Source of the DNA: Magnolia sinica
Taxonomy: Eukaryota; Streptophyta; Magnoliopsida; Magnoliales; Magnoliaceae
Length of the DNA stretch: 64,000 nucleotides
NCBI RefSeq assembly: GCF_029962835.1
Contig: NC_080574.1
Coordinates: forward strand, 24,216,001-24,280,000
Direction: 5' to 3'
The notes beneath the pieces are model-generated. The model had not been told where the DNA came from. It searched no databases and saw only the letters and a list, made by a program, of their open reading frames with translations. This document shows, in pieces, positions 1-11,412 of this stretch. The first letter of the stretch is position 1. Every line of letters begins with the position of its first letter. The position numbers were made by a program, and so were the translations under genes.

Positions 1-949
1 ATAGGAAACCTAGGGTTAGGGTTTCAAAAGGGGATGAAATAAGGCATTAGAGTTCGGGCTTTATGGGAGAAACAAAGCAAAAAAGAAAAGGGGAGGTGGC
101 TGCCACATGGACAACCTTGCATGCTCGTGCGTGTGGGCATGTGCACGTGCGTCCAACCACAGGTAAGTGGCATATGGTGTAAGGTTTGGATGGATGTATG
201 TTTGGATGATTTAGGAGTAGAAACGGGGAGAAAAAAAAAGGGGGAAGGAAAGGGATTCTAGGGTTTGATGAGGAAGAGAATGAAAAGAGAAGAATAAAGG
301 AACTTACCTTTGAAGAAAATGAAGAAGGGATAGATGATGATCACCATTAAGGCCTCGCACCTTCTCTCCAATCCCTGGAGAGTCTAGAATTTCACCTGCA
401 AATCTCATGCAAGAAGAAAGAGAGAAAGAAATAGTTTTTTTCTTCAAATTTCATGGGCTACGGTGTGGACCTCCCCCTCTTATTTATAAGGCAATATTTA
501 CAATAATGCCCCTAGTACTAAATAAAATGTGTAAACTCAAAAATAATGAATCTAAACTATCAAATCCTGATCCAAACAATTGATCATGTCCAAAGTCATG
601 TAAAATAAAAATACTTACAACTAGGGACCCATGTGGTCCAAAATCTGAGTGGACCAGCGGTTCAATGGCCCCTGATAATGATTTGACGGTCAGATAGGCC
701 AACGGTTGCAAGCCAACAGTCGAATGCTCCTATCATAGCTACCCACATGCATCTTCCTAGTATGGGTTCTTTCAGATGCACGATCCATACATGTGGGGTC
801 TTTAAAGTGGCCCGTCGGGCCCCATATAGTTGTCGTTCATCCATAACGAAGTTGGGGTTGTTGTCTGGGGCCTCCTCCTCTGGTAGACCTTATATGACGG
901 CCCAATGTCCTCATCAGTGGGTATGTGGTCTGCTAACGTTTTTTAGGAA
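1..949. other. No gene seen; repeat-like flank left of SGS3 exons
   Basis: The stretch contains CCTAGGGTTAGGGTTT at the left edge, AT-rich sequence near 480-620 and GGGCCCCATATAG at 820. Short ORFs have no recognisable domain. It shows no XS-domain coding, which SGS3 would need upstream. Confidence 0.5.
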
Positions 950-1141
950 CAAATTTTGCAGTATTTTGGAGGTTTGCAAACTTGCAGTTGCCCTGGTTTG
1001 GGATTGGGTGGCTAGCCCTTCAGCCTTGTCTTAGTTCTCTTTTGTTTGGTTTTTGTACATAGCTTTCTTTCCTTTTTCTCTTTTGTATTTTTTTGGCTTC
1101 AGCCTTTTTAAATAATATTACTGTTTCTCAAAAAAAAAAAA
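950..1141 (+). mobile_element. Probable LINE 3' tail with poly(A)
   Basis: TTTTTGTACATAG...TTTTGTATTTTTTTGGCTTC and AGCCTTTTTAAATAATATTA followed by a 12-A run (1130-1141) is the typical end of plant L1 elements. The 5' limit is unclear and no coding remains. Confidence 0.45.
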
Positions 1142-1179
1142 TGATTTTAATGTTGTGGTGAAAATTAACTTGTAATGTG

Positions 1180-1332
1180 AACTACATAGCATGTAGCATG
1201 TAGCGTATGCAAATTATCATGTAGTGTAGGCTACATGCGACATAAGCTATTTTCATGAGCTACGTGGCGTTGAGGCTAAGCTACGCTACATAGCGTAAGA
1301 TACACACTACATATCATAAGCTATTTACAACA
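1180..1332. repeat. TAGCGTA/TACGCTA-rich interspersed repeat
   Basis: CATGTAGCATGTAGCGTATG, GGCTACATGCG, AAGCTACGCTACATAGCGTA and their complements are packed in 150 bp, forming many short inverted repeats. It lies in the intron or flank before the first SGS3 exon seen. Confidence 0.6.
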
Positions 1333-1779
1333 CTGCTTTAAAGTGACTTAATGTGCATTCTCGCATTATGTGTAGGTGTCCTTTCTCCTTTTCTTTTTAA
1401 ATTTAAATTACGCATTGCAAATGATCACAAAGGGAAATGGTATCATAGTGGTGCTGAGTTGAACTTTTGGGGAGCAATTTTAAAAATAATTTCTTCTACT
1501 TTGTATTTCTCATGTTTAAACTGCTGTCTTTGAGTTTGTGGCACATGCAACAAAGCTAAAAAACGTCGAAGGTTAGACCTGGTCTTGTCCCAATTACCAT
1601 GTCTGGTATGCATGTGTGACATGGGTTGGGTGAGCTTACTTGACATGGTGATCTTTTAAGAGATAAAGTGTCTTCCTTAATGTTATGGTCACTTATTGCC
1701 AGAATGAATTTACTCCACATCCATGGGTTCATACAAAATCTATTCTTATTTTTTAACTCTTTGAACTAACCTGATTAAG

Positions 1780-4700
1780 GCAAATCAAAGCTAAAATTTG
1801 AGATGAGGTCATACCAAGAAATGGTTGTGAGCCAAATGAAGCGGATGAGTGAGGATAATCAGCAGCTGATTTGGCTTAAGAACAAGGTTGCCAAACAAAA
1901 GCAGAATGAGAAAGTGCTTGAAGAAACTGTGGGGGTGATGAGCAAGCAGCTGCGTATTGCTAATGAGGAGAACAGGATCGTGATGCAGAGATCAAAAGCC
2001 CAACATGAAGAAAACAAGGAAGAGGTAACATCAGAACCCTGCAAGCTAAGTAATGTCACTATGTTGTAACCAATGTTCAAGAACTTTATGATCGGTTCAG
2101 GAGATTGGTTTCCTTAGTTTGGCCAGGATGTGATTGCTAAGTTGAGAATCTGGTCAGATTGGATGTAAGCTATTTATTTTATTAATAAAATAATCGAGTT
2201 GTCACTAACCCAGTTCAGTAACTCGGAAAAAAAAAAAAAAAAAGAGGCCGGAGTCATGGTTTTTTTAAAAAAACCTTGGCTATGAGTATAGGTGGGGATG
2301 CAAGTGGATGGGTAGCCTAAATGGGTTTTTTAAGGTCCATCCATGTGAGGCCTTGCCTTGGGTTTCAAAGGTGAGGCCAAATGAGTCTTTAGAACTTCGA
2401 TTTGTTCTTGTGTCTGGCAAACAGTTTTCTTCGTGTAGTCCCAGAAATAGCTGTAATCTACATATATTTATCATGAAGCTCAAAATATTCATGATTATCT
2501 ATGTAATCCAAACATAAATTCTCTAGTACAAAAAAAAAAAAAAGCTTTCCAGTGTACACTTTGAAAAATATTAGTGAAAAGATGGCCTTTACTTTTCAAA
2601 AATATATACATACATATTTGTTTCTCCCAACTTTTTTATTTTTTGTTTATATTTTTGTCAATTTTGATAACAATGGTTGTAACTGATCTGGGCTTGGCTT
2701 TCCATTTGATTTTATAATTTATGGGTCTCTAGTTGGCTTAAATATCAAAGCCCATGATAGACTTGGGCCTCAGGTGCAAAAATTTGGGTGTTAGGTGTTG
2801 GGTATGGGCTTCCACTAGTCCATAGTTGAAGTGGTCTGAAATGGCAATAAAGCACATTTTTTAACTGATGTAGAGCAGGTCGCGGACAGTTACATGGCCA
2901 AGATGGATCAGAAAAGGTCCGATCGACAACAGAAGTGATCCAGACCATCGGACCTTAAATCGGGCGTATCTCGCAATCCGGAATGGGTTATCTGACGTAA
3001 AATATATGATTTTGGGTAGAACAAGCTACTTTAGCCAACCAACCCCGCTACGCCGGGTTGCCCAAGCCGGATTTGTGAAATACCGCCAGATCGATGGTCG
3101 TTTCCCTATTTTAATTTCGTTTTTACTATAAATAGTAAGTTTTAGTTTGATTATAACTCTTCATCCGTTGGGCTTTAGGAGTTGCGTCCAACGTGAAAAG
3201 AGCTTAGAAAAATTAGGAGAACAGTTTGGTGAAGCCAAATAGGACACTTACTATTTTTGGCCGATAACCTTGTGCACTAGTAGACATCACAACCGTCTAT
3301 AAATAGTAAGTTTACTATTCATAGGAAGTCGCGAATTCTAGGAGTTTTAGTTGTAGTTTGATTTTGATTTCTTTCCCATTGCTTGGTACCCCTATTTAAA
3401 GGGTTGTGAACTCGTTTTTATTCATTCATTAATCAATTTCGAATCTATTAGAATTTATTTCTATTTCCTACTTTCTTTTCTCGTGGATTTGAGAAGTCTC
3501 CGTGAGGAGTCCAGAGAAGTTCCGTGGATTCGGAATGGTTATCCTCTTGAGGAAGATGGTGCTCGACCTCACGTCCTTCCCTGCGTCATAAACCCTTTAT
3601 TTTTTCTAATTCTGAACATGCCTGCAGTCCAATTACTGCCATGGCAGATGTCTATTGAAATGTTTACCTGCATCCATATCTCGCATTGTTCTATTTCCAT
3701 TTGTTGATCTGAGGCAATGCAAGTCTTATAACTCAAAATCAGCTTTTCTTTAAATTATTTATGTGATGCCCTTTTTTTCCAAGCAAAATCATTTGTCTGT
3801 GCGACTCTCCTCTGGAACTATTTCTACATCTGTTTGTAGCTCAGGGTACTATAATTCTATTCTGAAAAATAGGTTTTTCTTTCAATTAATTTTGTGTTGT
3901 GCATGTCTTTCTTTTAGAGTGAAACTATATGAAACCGGAACCATTTAGCCCCCAGTTTATCATCCTTGTTGTTTAACTTAAAGTAGGGCATGTTTCCTTT
4001 GATTGATCTTGAGGAATGTGTTGTTGAAATTTGTGCTCTTTATGCTGTTGGAATGATTTTCTTTTTGTAGATGGATAACATGGAGCGCTTTTTCAAGGAG
4101 AAAATGGATGTCATTCATGAAAGTCTGGAAGAGAAGGAAAGAGTTTTTGAGAAATTGCTCCAGGAAGATCGAGAAAGAGCCAAGCTGTCTAACACCGATT
4201 CTGGAAGCAAAGAAGAGCGCAAAGTCAGGTAGTGAGATTGATCAATGTTTTCATATAAATAGACAACCTGCACACTCATCTTACCCATTTTGTTAATGGA
4301 AATGATGGTAACACACGAACACCATCTTTGTATCCACGAAATTCTCATCCAAATGGTAGTAATCATGCTTGGACATTGTGATTGCTCTGGTCCACAACTG
4401 GCTAGGCTTGGCGTATTTAGCCGTCAATGTGCTCCATTCGCTGGCCTACCTTTGTTTAAAAGTTTTTACGCACACCCACACAAACCACAATGGGTACTCG
4501 AACCCATGACAAAAGTAAAAATTGTATGTCTTTATTTTGGATGAAATTCATGAATGACAAAAGTAAAAATTGTCTTATATTTTGGAAAGAAATTGTCCCC
4601 AATATTTTTTACCTCCATAAAATTTATTTGCATTGGAGTGTTTGCTGCAGCTGTAGCTTCTTTCCTGAATTTTCTTTTAATGCATTGGACCTGTTCAAAA

Positions 4701-5036
4701 TGAAAAATACACTTTAAGGTCTTGATTTTCTTTTAAACTAGGATTTAGAGATTTCTCCAACAAATGTCTTTTAAGCTCATTTGCTATGTTCTCTTCTTTT
4801 ATATTTCTTATAGGCTTGAAGAGATTGCTCGATTCATTGATAGCCAGTCAAAGGGGATTAAGGAGTTTGAGGCAGAGAGGGAGAAGCTGATACGATTGCA
4901 CGAAGATAAGAAGACGGAGCTGAAGCGGAGGTATTTGGAAGAAGAAGTGGAACTGGAGAAGGAATTTGATGCTATGCTGACCCAACTGATGGACAAGTAC
5001 ACCCCCCATTCATCTGAACCTTCCACAAATTCTTGA
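1780..5036 (+). CDS. SGS3: SGS3-like protein, C-terminal coiled-coil exons (partial gene)
   Basis: Three exons are seen: 1780-2024, 4071-4228 and 4814-5036 (stop TGA). Acceptors and donors are AG/GT and the phases join cleanly. They encode about 207 residues, beginning GKSKLKFEMRSYQEMVV and ending EKEFDAMLTQLMDKYTPH plus a short tail. This is the conserved charged coiled coil that follows the XS domain in SGS3 (SUPPRESSOR OF GENE SILENCING 3). SGS3 works with RDR6 in cytoplasmic siRNA bodies to turn cleaved RNA into double-stranded RNA for tasiRNA and antiviral silencing. The family is about 600 residues long, so the zf-XS and XS exons are missing here. The first exon starts in split phase (G|GC), so an upstream exon is required. 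No XS-like ORF lies in 1-1779; it is either left of the window or lost. The middle exon (MDNMERFFKEKMDVIHES...) is more diverged from SGS3 as I remember it than the others. Family assignment is strong; intactness is unknown. Confidence 0.82.
2025..4070 (+). other. SGS3 intron hosting the solo LTR
   Basis: This 2.05-kb intron lies between coiled-coil exons. Besides the LTR fossil it has A tracts at 2228-2243 and 2530-2543 and AT-rich sequence, with nothing coding. The intron 4229-4813 after it holds a short minus-strand SINE-like piece at about 4455-4510. Confidence 0.7.
2866..3588. mobile_element. Solo LTR of an LTR retrotransposon (fossil) in an SGS3 intron
   Basis: The element of about 723 bp starts TGATGTAGAG and ends CTGCGTCA, so its ends are short inverted repeats (TGATG/CGTCA). 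Flanking 5-mers TTAAC and TAAAC differ by one base, a worn target duplication. A TATTTAAAGGG promoter-like box near 3391 fits an LTR U3/R. No internal domain is attached. The superfamily is not decidable; orientation is probably plus. Confidence 0.55.
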
Positions 5037-6348
5037 AAAGTGCGAGCCTAGAAACAAAGACCAAAAAGAAAAAGAAAATAACTGCTTTTCTCTTTCTTTG
5101 CTGTTATTCTTCATCTGGGTTTTGCTTCTCTCTTCAACTGATGACTGAAATCTTTTGGAAAAAAAAAAACACAGATTCTCTGTTTTAACACACCAAGATT
5201 GAACTAACTCCTTTCTCTACTGCTTTAATACGAAACCAAAAGCAGAAACTGATTGAGGTAATGGCACCTTTTCTAATGGCTGATTGATTACTCCCGACTT
5301 CAACTGTAGTTTGGCATAAATAGTCGGATGCTACTATTCAGTTGGTTGAAATGTGCTTGTTTCATAACTGACAGATTTCTCTATGTAAAATGCATTGCAT
5401 GCCATGGGGCGATTGTGTCCTCTAAAATCCTGTGGGAGAGAAGGTCAGCGAGACAGCGCAGACTTATTCCCTGTGGATTTCCAAATTGGTGGGCCATGAT
5501 GACCAATGCCGCATTCTTAGTGATGGGGGTATTCTACTTTTTCTTTCGCCCTCCTGAGGTGGCAGCTTGCCTTTTGAGAATGGGAACGTGCTAGGTTTGC
5601 ATAGCATGCAGTGTTAGCTTGTGTTTACCAAGCTTGGGGCTTCTTCTTAAGAAATGCAGTTTCCAGTTCTACTGAGATAGTCTAATTCATTTTCTTCTTC
5701 GGATAGTCTAATTCATTTTGTTCTTCTTCTTCTTCTTCTTCATTTTTTGGGACGCTTATGTGAATTCTGGCTTTAGGGCAGGCATTTCTTCAGCATTCTC
5801 CATATGGGTGTATCATAGCAAATTTCTGAATTCAGTAATTCATTTATTTTCTAGCCTAGAGCATTGGGCCGTTGGTCCTACTGCATATTTGCTTCCTTTT
5901 GACTGTGCTTTCTGCTGGATGTTGATTTGGAGGTGGAAATCTGAGTTTCTTAAATGGCTTCCTGCAAATGTGGATCATTTTTTTTTTTTTTTTCTAAATT
6001 ACCATGTATATTGGATACAATGGGGATTTCAGGTGAGTGTGGTCCAATGAGTAATAGGTTGGAAGCCACAACTGTGATGTTGTGAGAAACAGAGAGTGAG
6101 CTACCAAGACCTGAAACATCAGCACACCTTGCCAAAAAAATCTGGATGGTCCACACTTCAGGTGAGGAAAGGCGTGGCAGAGAACTTTTAAACGTGCATT
6201 GCATATAGAAATCAGCTCATTTATTTCAAACTGTCACTTGCCCACATGAGTAGACCCACATAATTTATGTGGCCTGTCAGGTCCATCCATCCCGATCAAT
6301 GGCCCAGATCTCTCCCAAATGTGCTAATATTTATTTTCAAAAACAAAG
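5037..6348. other. SGS3 3' flank, no gene
   Basis: The first 250-550 bp are probably the SGS3 3' UTR. A CTT run lies at 5719-5740 and a T tract near 5978-5993. The small ORFs show no recognisable product. Confidence 0.5.
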
Positions 6349-6371
6349 GGGGGGGGGGGGGGGGGGGGGGA
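6349..6371 (+). repeat. Poly-G tract, about 22 G
   Basis: An unbroken run of about 22 G follows AAAAACAAA. Such tracts form G-quadruplexes readily and are prone to assembly error, so the exact length should be treated with care. Confidence 0.9.
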
Positions 6372-6660
6372 GATAGGGTGGTGGGGTTCAATTCATTAGT
6401 CCTGGTTGAGATTAGCCCAAGCCCTGTCTATTTAATAAACAATGACCACCGGTTTGTATTCTCCACTTGCTCTACAATGAGATTATGTAGCAAACAACTA
6501 CTATCCATTCGATATGGGTGATAATCTCGTCACATTCAAAATTTTAATTTCCGTAAGCTTCTCAAAACGCATGTGGGAAGCAAAAATGTGATGATTTGCA
6601 ATATTTCAAATATCATGATATTTGGTGCAACCAAACGCACCCTAAAGTAACCGGCGTGCA

Positions 6661-6840
6661 TAAAGGGGCAGGTATTGGATCCTTCCTCTTGCTCTGGTGA
6701 TAGACTCTCGCTGAGTTTCAACACCCGGTCAAGGGTTCAAGTATCCATATGTGGTGAAATCCCACTATGGCGTGAGTGTGTGGGGGTGTGTGTGCGTGTG
6801 TAAAAAAATAAAAGTAAATAAATAAATAAAGGGGCAGGTA
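6661..6840 (+). mobile_element. tRNA-derived SINE (family 1) with perfect 14-bp target duplication
   Basis: The target duplication TAAAGGGGCAGGTA is at 6661-6674 and again at 6827-6840. The body (6675-6826) begins TTGGATCC. It has an A-box-like GGTGATAGACTCTCGC and a B-box-like GGTTCAAGTATCC, then TATGGCGTGAGTGTGTG, a GT-rich part and an A-rich (TAAA) tail. It is about 152 bp. This is the best copy of the family in the window. Confidence 0.85.
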
Positions 6841-7335
6841 CATTTGTCATGGTTGTACGGAAATCTAGAGTGTTGAAAATTATGTGGATGGTTAGGATTG
6901 ATTTCCATGCAATATGGGCCCATAATTTGTATAGTCCAATGGTAGTACCAAAAGTGTTCAAATATGGCATAAATATATCTTTCATGGAGAACAACAAAAA
7001 ATATTAATTAGCGCTAGCTCTTTCTGGCTCCTCTTGAAGTCTACTTTAGTGTTAGTACCCTCTATATATCAGGGAAGCTTTCCTGGATTATGGAATTCTG
7101 TGCGGCTTACTAGGCTGCTCCATGTATTTATAGACTTGTATGCTTTTCTCACCATGCTTTCCCTATCATAAAGGGTCTGTTTGGTTTTCAATTTTAAAAG
7201 TAAATAACTAATTATTATTTAGCCCTGTATTTACTTTCTTCAGCGGCCTCTTGTTGCTGAATTGATGTTGACAGGAAGCTTGTTCGGAGAGCTTTTGTGC
7301 TCAACCTAGAAAATGAGGCTTTTTCCACTAAAATT

Positions 7336-7713
7336 TGTGGGGCCCACTGATATGTATGTGTTTGATCCATGCCATCCATCCATTTTCCATTAATTTTAAG
7401 GCATAAGCCCAAAAATAAGGCCAATCCAAATTTTAAGTGGACCACACCACAAGAAATAGGGGGAATTGAACGCTTAGTGTTCATTTCTTCTCTAGGACCA
7501 TAGAAGTTTTAGATCAAACTGATAATTTTCCCATCATCCATGCCTGTGTGACATTATGAATGGGTTGGATGAATGGTTCACATCCATGTGAGCCCTAGGC
7601 TCATTTTAACTTCTGATGATAGGCATTTCAATCCCCTTGTTGTTGTGGTGTGGTCTACTTGAGCTTCGTATCTTCCCAGTTTTTGCATCATGCCCTAAAA
7701 TGAGTGGTCCCCA
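7336..7713. mobile_element. Palindromic MITE, copy 1 (right end missing)
   Basis: The left end is GTGGGGCCCACTGATATGTA with CCATCCATCCATTTTCC. Then come AGTGGACCACACCACAAGAA and the mirrored GTTGTTGTGGTGTGGTCTAC, ending at GCCCTAAAATGAG before the right terminal arm. The two halves are inverted copies. Confidence 0.75.
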
Positions 7714-10700
7714 TAAATTTTATAACTACAGTTTCGTCCTGCTACGATTTTCAAGGCCAAATTGCAACGTAAAATCCCCTTTGAAAAAATATAATAATTA
7801 CTCATTTACAGTAGTTGATTTACATTGTAAAAGGAAAAACGAGGAGGCCTAAAGAGATCTCTATAACATTCCTTGTACGCCACTAAAACTGCAAGCATTA
7901 CCTATAAGATACTTGCTAATTAACCATACAAGAACTCAAAGCAAGTCAAACTCATTCAAGTTTGGACATTTTCATGCATAGGCGTGATCACCCTATCTTA
8001 TTTTATTATATACATATCATTTTATGTACCACCTTAAGGCCCATTATATATTACAGATATGATAGATCATTGAAATTTTAAATTTAAATGATTGATTTTA
8101 TAAAATAATGCATATGATAATTTTAAAATCATCTATTTAATAAAATTGATTTTTAAAACTGATTTATTAGGCCACGTTGATCACTTATATTAAATCCTGA
8201 TATAAAGCTAACCCATAAAGGTTGTAGATCCTTTGTTGAGAATCATAATCCTCATGAGAGCACGTTCAACCAACTCATCACAATCTATATAAAAAGATCA
8301 TATATTAGTGAATCAAAGCAATCAATTAAATTCCCATTGAAATCCTAAGCCATCTCAAGTCTAAGAACAATTCTAACATGCATGGGAAATGTAAATTAAT
8401 ACTAGATAGTTAAGTTTAGCCTGGCTTTTAGATTCAATTAATTTGTACATGCATACCACCTGCACATTTGTGGGAACAAACCCTAATGATAGACACTCAC
8501 ATGAGCATGACAATCTCACCATGTATAGTATGACCCCATACTGTATTTCATATCAACCGTGTTCTACTTTATTCCCTAGGCATATAAAGATCTCAATGAA
8601 ATCTCCCTACAAATGTCCCAAACATATTTATTCCAAGTATGCACAGTAATATTAAGTAATAAACAAAGCATTATATATATATATATATATAATTCATCGG
8701 ACTAAAACAATATATTTTTCAACAAGTGCATTAATGTCTCATATGAAAAGGCAAGTCACCACCAACCTTTTAATGGTGCAAAACTAACACAATAGTTTAG
8801 CCCTTCTACATAAAGTCATTCCCACAATGGGTAGCTTTATAATGAAAGTCAAGCTCTCTATGTACATATTGTCGGGTGGAAAACATGCATAGGGTTCTTC
8901 TCAATTAATTCATGGTACACCATGTTTCTGAGAAAATTGACCCCAACTTCTTATACTCATGTTTGCACTCACACTGTTTTTTCCATTTAAAAGCTTATAA
9001 TTATGGACAAAGTTGTAACCCAACATGGCCCACTTCACTAGAGTGGTAAAGCTTATCCACATAAGCCGATTGGAGTATCAAATTGTGGGTCCCACTAATA
9101 TGGAAGCAGATGGTTAAATCTAATAATCAACATAGTTTAAAAATCCAAAAATGTACGGTATTTACTTTACAGGAATAATCGAATTATTGAATTTAGTTTT
9201 TGCGCGCTATGTATGTGCAGTGTGCACAGAATGCTATGTTTAATGCACTATCGCTGCCAAGCGGTGTCTCAAGCTAGATAAATCTCTCCTGACTCACTTG
9301 TCGAGCAGAATAAGTAGTTGACCAAAGTTTTTGATGGATATGATCTAACGAAATTGGTAAGCTTTAAATCATATACTCGAGCTAACTAGATGGAAATGAT
9401 ATGATAAGTAGGTGTGATGAATGTGTTCATGCACCATCGTTACCAAGCAGTGTCTTAGGTTAGATAAATCTGCCTTGACAACTCATTTACTTGTCGATCG
9501 GAATAACCAGTTGAGTTGATTGAGTGGAGATGATATTTATGAAATGTTATAATATGTATGAAATGTTATGATATGCGAGAGGTTGACAAATTAATGGATC
9601 TTACATAATGCCTATGTGAGGTTAGATGAAGTTGATCTCGAATTGGATGAGTTGAATGAACGGTTGTGTCGCAAGGATTGGATCAAGGGTTAGGTGGCTA
9701 AGGTTGTTAGGGTTTTGGATTAAAATAAGTTGACCTGTGTTAGACTCTTTCCTACTACTCTTTTCTCTCCTCAGTGGAGGGATAGAATGGCTAGAATCGT
9801 ATGAATGGGTAAGGATATTCTGATAAATTATGAATGCTTTCAAATGCTTGAAATGAGAAGGGGAGTGGTTGTTTATAGCTCCAAAACTCGATTTTCTTAC
9901 AATTCTTTGTAAGTTTGGGGTTGAAAAAGAGTTTGGACGGTCTGAATTTGAGATTGCCACGTGATAAAATCTCAAGAGATGATTTGGATGGCATAAGTGG
10001 TTATAAAAGGAGGTAGAGCAGTCGTATCATGCCTTTGCCAAAGTAGGATAGATGCCATGTGGCAGGCGCCACCCAAGCCACATGAGCTTCCTTGTTTTGG
10101 TAGGGGACCTCAAGTGAGTGGTGGCTCTGCTTGTTTTAGTGTTTGATTGTTAGTGTCCCGAATTTTTTAATGGGCTTTGTTTTAGGCTTGGTTCTTAAGT
10201 TGGTCTTGGACTTTGATTTGACTAGGTGGGTTGATTGTATAGGTTGAGTAGATGGGTTAATTGGGTGAGTAAGCTCAACAAGAGTCAACTTGGTGAGTTG
10301 GCTGGATTTTTTATTTTTAAGGTTTAAGGTTCTAGGGTTTAGGTACAGTTGGGTTTCTAGGGTTAGGTTAGGGTTTTTAGAGTTTAGGTTGGGTGAATTG
10401 ATTGGGTTAAGATATCTGGGTTTGACTGAGTTGGTTTACATTTGATCCAATCCTTGATCCAATCCGATTAGCTTGTAGATTTGAGGTGGGGTATGTACAA
10501 TAATATATGTGCATATAATATTATGTTCTTGTCTGCACTAAACTAAGACTAAGCTCTTCTCATATTTATTACACCTTTTAAAGTGGGGCATACTATCCTC
10601 ATTTTATTTCACATTTTGGGACAATGTCCTTGTTTTTAGTGGTCCCCGCACATAAGTGAGCTAAACAAGCGGTGGACAACTTGGCGGTCCCATACAACTA

Positions 10701-10943
10701 GCCTCATAGGGATTGGGAAGTCACTCTTTACACCCATCCAACCTATTTACTTTTGGTTGCATATAGTAGAAAGTGGATGAATGCATTACCAAAATTCCAA
10801 AGGGCATTATAATTTGACAGTTACATTCATTTTCTCTATACTGATTCATGCAAAATGAGGTCAACCTTATGAATTTTGCCAATTTCTTCATTGTTGCACA
10901 CTACAAAAGCATAAAAGGTTTTAGAATGGGGTAGACTCTTCAT
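7714..10943. other. No gene seen; AT-rich intergenic DNA
   Basis: AT-rich segments lie around 8040-8170. A (TA)n run is at 8673-8690. A degenerate direct duplication is at 9245-9515. TTTAGGGTTT-like telomere-motif remnants lie at 10310-10400. A minus-strand ORF of 117 codons at 9622-9975 has no recognisable domain. Confidence 0.6.
9245..9515. repeat. Degenerate direct duplication, spacing about 185 bp
   Basis: TGCACTATCGCTGCCAAGCG...AGATAAATCT...CTTGTCGAGC...AGTTGA at 9245 recurs as TGCACCATCGTTACCAAGCA...AGATAAATCT...CTTGTCGATC...AGTTGA at 9430. Confidence 0.75.
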
Positions 10944-11085
10944 TGGATCCTTGCTCTTGTTCGGGTGGTAGACTCTTAGGAGTTTCAACACCGGGTCAAG
11001 GGTTTGAGTATCCATAGGTGGTGAAAGCCCACTATGGCGTGAGTGTGTTTGTCTTGTGAAAAAAGAAAGAAAGAGAGGTTAACAT
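10944..11085 (+). mobile_element. SINE family 1 copy
   Basis: ATTGGATCCTTGCTCTTG..., GGTGGTAGACTCTTAGGAG, GGGTCAAGGGTTTGAGTATC, CCCACTATGGCGTGAGTGTG and an A/G-rich tail align in order with the copy at 6675. No target duplication was recognised. Confidence 0.75.
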
Positions 11086-11264
11086 GAAAATTATATTTAT
11101 ATAGACTTTTTGGAACACATCTTTGTAGATGAGGGTGCCTGAAGTGGCTTGTATGGATGGACTAATTTGTTGTATCATTTCCATTTTTCAAACATAATGT
11201 CCTAAACAACCATACATGACTTTTGTAATTAGGCACTTCCATACATGTGCACATGTGGTGCACT

Positions 11265-11412
11265 TGTAGTTTTTTTTTTTTTTTTTTTTTAAAAAAAAAC
11301 ACACACACCCATGCATGCCATAGTGGGATTTCACCACCTAAGGGTCTCAAACCCAAGACCTCGTGTTGAAACTCCTTAGAGTCTACCACTGAGGTAAGGA
11401 TTCGAACCCAAT
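11265..11412 (-). mobile_element. SINE family 1 copy, reverse orientation
   Basis: The reverse complement reads GGGTTCGAATCCTTACCTCA, TGGTAGACTCTAAGGAG, TTTCAACACGAGGTC and TGGTGAAATCCCACTATGGC, followed by a GTGTGTG run and a long A tail (T/A tract at 11269-11299 on the plus strand). Confidence 0.75.

Noticed and set aside
6675-6760. tRNA gene suggested by A/B-box-like words
   Set aside because: No cloverleaf; repeated elsewhere with GT-rich body and A-tail, so it is a SINE.
9622-9975. 117-codon minus-strand ORF
   Set aside because: No domain recognised, AT-rich intergenic repeat context.
10310-10400. Interstitial telomere array
   Set aside because: Only degenerate, non-tandem TTTAGGG-like words in a TTAGGTT-rich stretch.
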